This document shows, piece by piece, positions 33,945 through 36,633 of a stretch of DNA of 36,633 nucleotides. Source of the DNA: Burkholderia sp. Bp9143 (GTDB lineage Bacteria > Pseudomonadota > Gammaproteobacteria > Burkholderiales > Burkholderiaceae). The stretch lies in contig NZ_QTPO01000070.1 in assembly GCF_003853645.1 (NCBI RefSeq), positions 1 to 36,633 of the forward strand, written 5' to 3'. Positions within the stretch are counted from its first letter, which is position 1. The number at the start of each line of letters is the position of its first letter. A program made the translations under genes and the position numbers. The notes beneath the pieces are model-generated. The model was not told where the DNA came from. It worked only from the letters and a program-made list of their open reading frames with translations, and made no database searches.

Positions 33945-34442
33945 TCACGCGGCCGGGCCTCCCATCGCAGCGACTTTCTCGGTCAGCCACTTCTCGACGG
34001 ACGGGAACACGAACTTGCTGACATCGCCGCCCAACTGCGCGATTTCGCGCACGATCGTCCCCGAGATGAACTGGTACTGATCGGACGGCGTCATGAACAT
34101 CGTCTCGACGTCGGGCAGCAGATAGCGGTTCATCCCCGCCATCTGGAACTCATATTCGAAATCGGACACGGCACGCAGGCCGCGCACGATCACGCGCGCG
34201 TTGTTGGTGCGGACAAAGTCCTTCAACAGGCCCTTGAACCCCATCACCTTCACGTTCGGATAATGGCCGAGCACCTCGTTCGCAATCTTCAGACGTTCTT
34301 CCAGCGAGAAGAACGGCTTCTTCGCGCGGCTGTCGGCCACACCGACCACCAGCGTATCAAAAATGCTCGACGCACGCCGCACGAGGTCTTCGTGCCCGCG
34401 CGTCAGCGGATCGAACGTACCGGGATACACGGCGACTACCAT
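33945..34442 (-). CDS. coaD: Phosphopantetheine adenylyltransferase
   Basis: The 165-residue nucleotidyltransferase begins MVVAVYPGTFDPLTRGHEDL with the T/HxGH-type motif (TRGH, H17). It has KGLLKDFVRTNNARVIVRGLR and the closing FISGTIVREIAQLGGDVSKFV. It transfers AMP to 4'-phosphopantetheine to make dephospho-CoA, the penultimate CoA step. A strong AGGAGGAG lies upstream of the ATG at 34442, which excludes the longer frame. It follows rsmD on the same strand with a 111-base gap, as in many bacteria. Confidence 0.97.
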   Translation of the reverse strand: MVVAVYPGTFDPLTRGHEDLVRRASSIFDTLVVGVADSRAKKPFFSLEERLKIANEVLGHYPNVKVMGFKGLLKDFVRTNNARVIVRGLRAVSDFEYEFQMAGMNRYLLPDVETMFMTPSDQYQFISGTIVREIAQLGGDVSKFVFPSVEKWLTEKVAAMGGPAA

Positions 34443-34553
34443 GTCGCTCCTCCTGTCATCACGCAAACGGGGTGGCAGCCGTGCGACGCGCACGCCACTG
34501 CCGAGATGGGCATGCGTCGCCTTTGCGGTGCGCCGCCTCGTATGGAACGCGCA

Positions 34554-35168
34554 TTATTCATCATTTTCGCGCCGCAGCAAATGATAGTGAACCGCACCGG
34601 CCTTGCCGTGCTTCACCACCTGCCAGCCGGCCAGCGCTTCGTGCGCGGCCGGGTCGAGTTCCGCCCCGGTCTCGACGTACAGCGCGCCATCCGGCGCGAC
34701 GAGCGGCGCCGCCAGCGCGACCGCGCGATCGAGCACGGCCGGCTCGCCGAACGGCGGATCGAGGAACACGACGTCGAATGCACCCGGGGTCAGCCCGGCC
34801 GCGAGCCGCAGCGCGTCGGCTTCCGCGACCTCGACCGAGCGTGCGCCGAGCTTGTCCTTGATCGCGCGCAGCTGCTGCGCCGCGCGCGGGTGGCGCTCGA
34901 CCATCACGACGCTCGTCGCGCCGCGCGACGCGGCCTCGAACCCGAGCGCGCCGGTGCCCGCGAACAGATCGAGGCAGCGCCGGCCTTCGAGATCCTGGCC
35001 GAGCCAGTTGAACAGCGTCTCGCGCACGCGATCGGGCGTCGGCCGCAGGCCGTCGAGATCGAGCACGGCGAGCGGCGTGCGTTTCCAGTCACCGCCGATG
35101 ATGCGGATCGTGTGCGGCTTGCCGCGGCTGGAGGGGGCCGCCGGGCGGCCGGAAGAGGAACGGGACAT
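34554..35168 (-). CDS. rsmD: 16S rRNA (guanine966-N2)-methyltransferase RsmD
   Basis: The 204-residue SAM-dependent methyltransferase has the TIRIIGGDWKRTPLAVLD region, LRPTPDRVRETLFNWLG, SAM motif I CLDLFAGTGALGFEAASRGA and the catalytic DPPF (VVFLDPPFGEP). It methylates G966 of 16S rRNA during 30S assembly. The start at ATG 35168 yields an N-terminal tail rich in Ser/Pro/Arg (MSRSSSGRPAAPSSRGK), somewhat longer than usual, and there is no obvious ribosome site, so the true start may be further in. It is divergent from ftsY across 186 bases, the classical ftsY-rsmD arrangement. Confidence 0.94.
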   Translation of the reverse strand: MSRSSSGRPAAPSSRGKPHTIRIIGGDWKRTPLAVLDLDGLRPTPDRVRETLFNWLGQDLEGRRCLDLFAGTGALGFEAASRGATSVVMVERHPRAAQQLRAIKDKLGARSVEVAEADALRLAAGLTPGAFDVVFLDPPFGEPAVLDRAVALAAPLVAPDGALYVETGAELDPAAHEALAGWQVVKHGKAGAVHYHLLRRENDE

Positions 35169-35354
35169 ACGGAATATCGACAACGGAGGGACCGGATGCG
35201 CACGCGGGCGCACCGCCAAACAGGCGCACGTTACCACAGCGGCGGCACCGGCTGACGCGAGTGCCTCGCCGCACTGATAAAATGCACGGTTTCGGCAGCC
35301 GTGCGCACACGCGACGGCCCCTCCGGCGCCCCGCCCTCTTCCCGACGTCAGACC

Positions 35355-36515
35355 ATGTTCAGCTTCTTCAAACGATTCAAGAAAACGCAGGAGCCCGACT
35401 CCGCGGAATCGCAATCGGCCGACGCGCAGCAACCGGACGAGCCGTCCGACGCGCCCGCCCCCGAACCCCGCCAGGCGGTCGAAGCACCGCAAGCGCCCGC
35501 GCAGCCGCAACAGGCCGCGCCGGCCGTCGTGATGACGGTCACGCCGACCAACGACGGCAGCGACGAAGTCGTCGAAGCGGTCGAGATCGTGCCGCCGCCG
35601 ACGCAGGACGCTTCCGCGAAGAAATCGTGGCTCGCGCGCCTGAAGTCCGGGCTCGCCAAGACGGGCTCGAGCATCACCGGCGTGTTCGTCAACACGAAGA
35701 TCGACGAGGATCTGTACGAGGAACTCGAAGCTGCGCTGCTGATGTCCGACGCCGGCGTCGACGCGACCGAGTACCTGCTCGGCGCGCTGCGCGAGAAGGT
35801 GCGCGTGGGCCGGCTGACCGATCCGCAGCAGGTGAAGGGCGCGCTGCACGACCTGCTCGTCGAACTGCTGAAGCCGCTCGAGAAATCGCTGATGCTCGGC
35901 CGCGCGCAGCCGCTCGTGATGATGATCACGGGCGTGAACGGCGCTGGCAAGACCACCAGCATCGGCAAGCTCGCGAAGCACCTGCAGAGCTTCGACCAGT
36001 CGGTGCTGCTGGCCGCGGGCGACACGTTCCGCGCGGCCGCGCGCGAACAGCTGGCGGTCTGGGGCGAGCGCAACAACGTGACGGTCGTCCAGCAGGAAAG
36101 CGGCGACCCGGCCGCGGTGATCTTCGACGCGGTCAGCGCCGCACGCGCGCGCAGGATCGACGTGATGATGGCCGACACGGCCGGCCGCCTGCCGACGCAG
36201 TTGCACCTGATGGAAGAGCTGAAGAAGGTGAAGCGCGTGATCTCGAAGGCACACGACGGCGCGCCGCACGAGGTGCTGCTCGTGATCGACGCGAACACGG
36301 GCCAGAACGCGCTCACGCAGGTGAAGGCATTCGACGATGCGCTCGGCCTCACGGGCCTGATCGTCACGAAGCTCGACGGTACCGCCAAGGGCGGGATCCT
36401 CGCCGCGATCGCGCGGCAGCGCCCGGTGCCCGTCTACTTCATCGGTGTGGGCGAAAAGGTCGAGGACCTGCAGCCGTTCAGCGCGGTGGAATTCGCGGAT
36501 GCGCTGCTCGGCTGA
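35355..36515 (+). CDS. ftsY: Signal recognition particle receptor FtsY
   Basis: The 386-residue protein begins MFSFFKRFKKTQEPDSAESQ with a basic, amphipathic N-terminus. An acidic Pro/Ala/Gln-rich A domain follows (to about 95), then the N domain (about 96-185) and the G domain with G1 GVNGAGKTT (193-201), DTAGR (274-278) and TKLDGTAKGG (338-347). With Ffh and 4.5S RNA it docks ribosome-nascent chains at the inner membrane. The A domain is shorter than in E. coli. The ATG at 35355 has no strong Shine-Dalgarno; a frame opening at 35301 adds unconserved residues. It is divergent from rsmD and ends in a clear terminator. Confidence 0.96.
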   Translation: MFSFFKRFKKTQEPDSAESQSADAQQPDEPSDAPAPEPRQAVEAPQAPAQPQQAAPAVVMTVTPTNDGSDEVVEAVEIVPPPTQDASAKKSWLARLKSGLAKTGSSITGVFVNTKIDEDLYEELEAALLMSDAGVDATEYLLGALREKVRVGRLTDPQQVKGALHDLLVELLKPLEKSLMLGRAQPLVMMITGVNGAGKTTSIGKLAKHLQSFDQSVLLAAGDTFRAAAREQLAVWGERNNVTVVQQESGDPAAVIFDAVSAARARRIDVMMADTAGRLPTQLHLMEELKKVKRVISKAHDGAPHEVLLVIDANTGQNALTQVKAFDDALGLTGLIVTKLDGTAKGGILAAIARQRPVPVYFIGVGEKVEDLQPFSAVEFADALLG

Positions 36516-36539
36516 ACGCCGCCGGGCCGGACCGCGCGT

Positions 36540-36561
36540 GGCGCCTTCGGGCGCCCTTTTT
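36540..36561 (+). terminator. Intrinsic terminator after ftsY
   Basis: GGCGCC pairs with GGCGCC across a TTCG tetraloop, followed by CTTTTTC. It lies 24 bases after the ftsY stop. Confidence 0.88.
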
Positions 36562-36570
36562 CATGCGCGT

Positions 36571-36633
36571 GACCCGTCCTGAAATAGGTTGACACTTTTT
36601 CGCTGAAACGAAGAGGTGCCAAGTGGAGCAAGA
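36571..36633 (+). mobile_element. Possible left end of an IS3-like insertion sequence, cut by window edge
   Basis: After the ftsY terminator the base composition changes to A+T-richer sequence with TGACCCGTCCTGAAATAGG, a TTGACA (36589-36594), and then GAGG six bases before a GTG at 36623 opening GTG-GAG-CAA. A terminal repeat beginning TGA, followed about 50 bases later by a small first reading frame starting V/M-E-Q, is the arrangement of IS3-family elements. The element is truncated, so neither the second end, the target duplication nor the transposase can be seen. Confidence 0.4.

Overview
The window looks like a stretch of a beta-proteobacterial main chromosome, most probably Burkholderia and plausibly the Burkholderia cepacia complex. 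The evidence is the very high G+C third-position usage, the gene order kdsD-kdsC-lptC-lptA-lptB-rpoN-hpf-ptsN-hprK-rapZ, the block TPR-lolB-ispE-tRNA-Gln-prs-rplY-pth, and protein sequences that read as Burkholderia-type. The genus call is inference from memory, without a database search. Almost everything is housekeeping. I see no CRISPR array, prophage, plasmid origin or complete insertion sequence.

Layout. Positions 1-2588 hold a PHA-related corner: the first codons of an acetyl-CoA acetyltransferase (thiolase), a phasin, an orphan ParA ATPase, and a divergent 74-codon gene of unknown function. A gene-poor stretch follows (2589-3213). Then come ssb, an MFS transporter and divergent uvrA (3214-8201), followed by an AI-2E-family membrane protein converging on a minus-strand run of apt, a LysE-type exporter, a DUF4743/Nudix hydrolase and purU. 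A CPA2 antiporter with an RCK domain (12794-14800) stands back to back with the Kdo/LPS-transport operon.

From 14926 to 18522, kdsD-kdsC-lptC-lptA-lptB overlap or nearly touch, coupling Kdo synthesis to LPS export. They are followed by rpoN, hpf, ptsN, hprK, rapZ and a Lon-N-domain protein (to 24165). On the minus strand, mutM and mutY form a GO (8-oxoguanine) repair pair. From 26344 the plus strand carries a TPR lipoprotein-pathway neighbour, lolB, ispE, tRNA-Gln(UUG), prs, rplY, pth and hisC. A ferredoxin, coaD and rsmD lie on the minus strand, and ftsY closes the window. The last ~60 bases after the ftsY terminator look like the beginning of an insertion sequence cut by the window edge.

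Most worth a second look: the orphan ParA beside the phasin (a possible granule-positioning ATPase); the abrupt switch to A+T-rich codons in the 3' half of ispE, which also contains a good promoter for tRNA-Gln/prs; a promoter placing the kdsD transcript start on its AUG; inverted repeats at two promoters; and the IS-like right edge. I did not find a clearly new multi-gene system.
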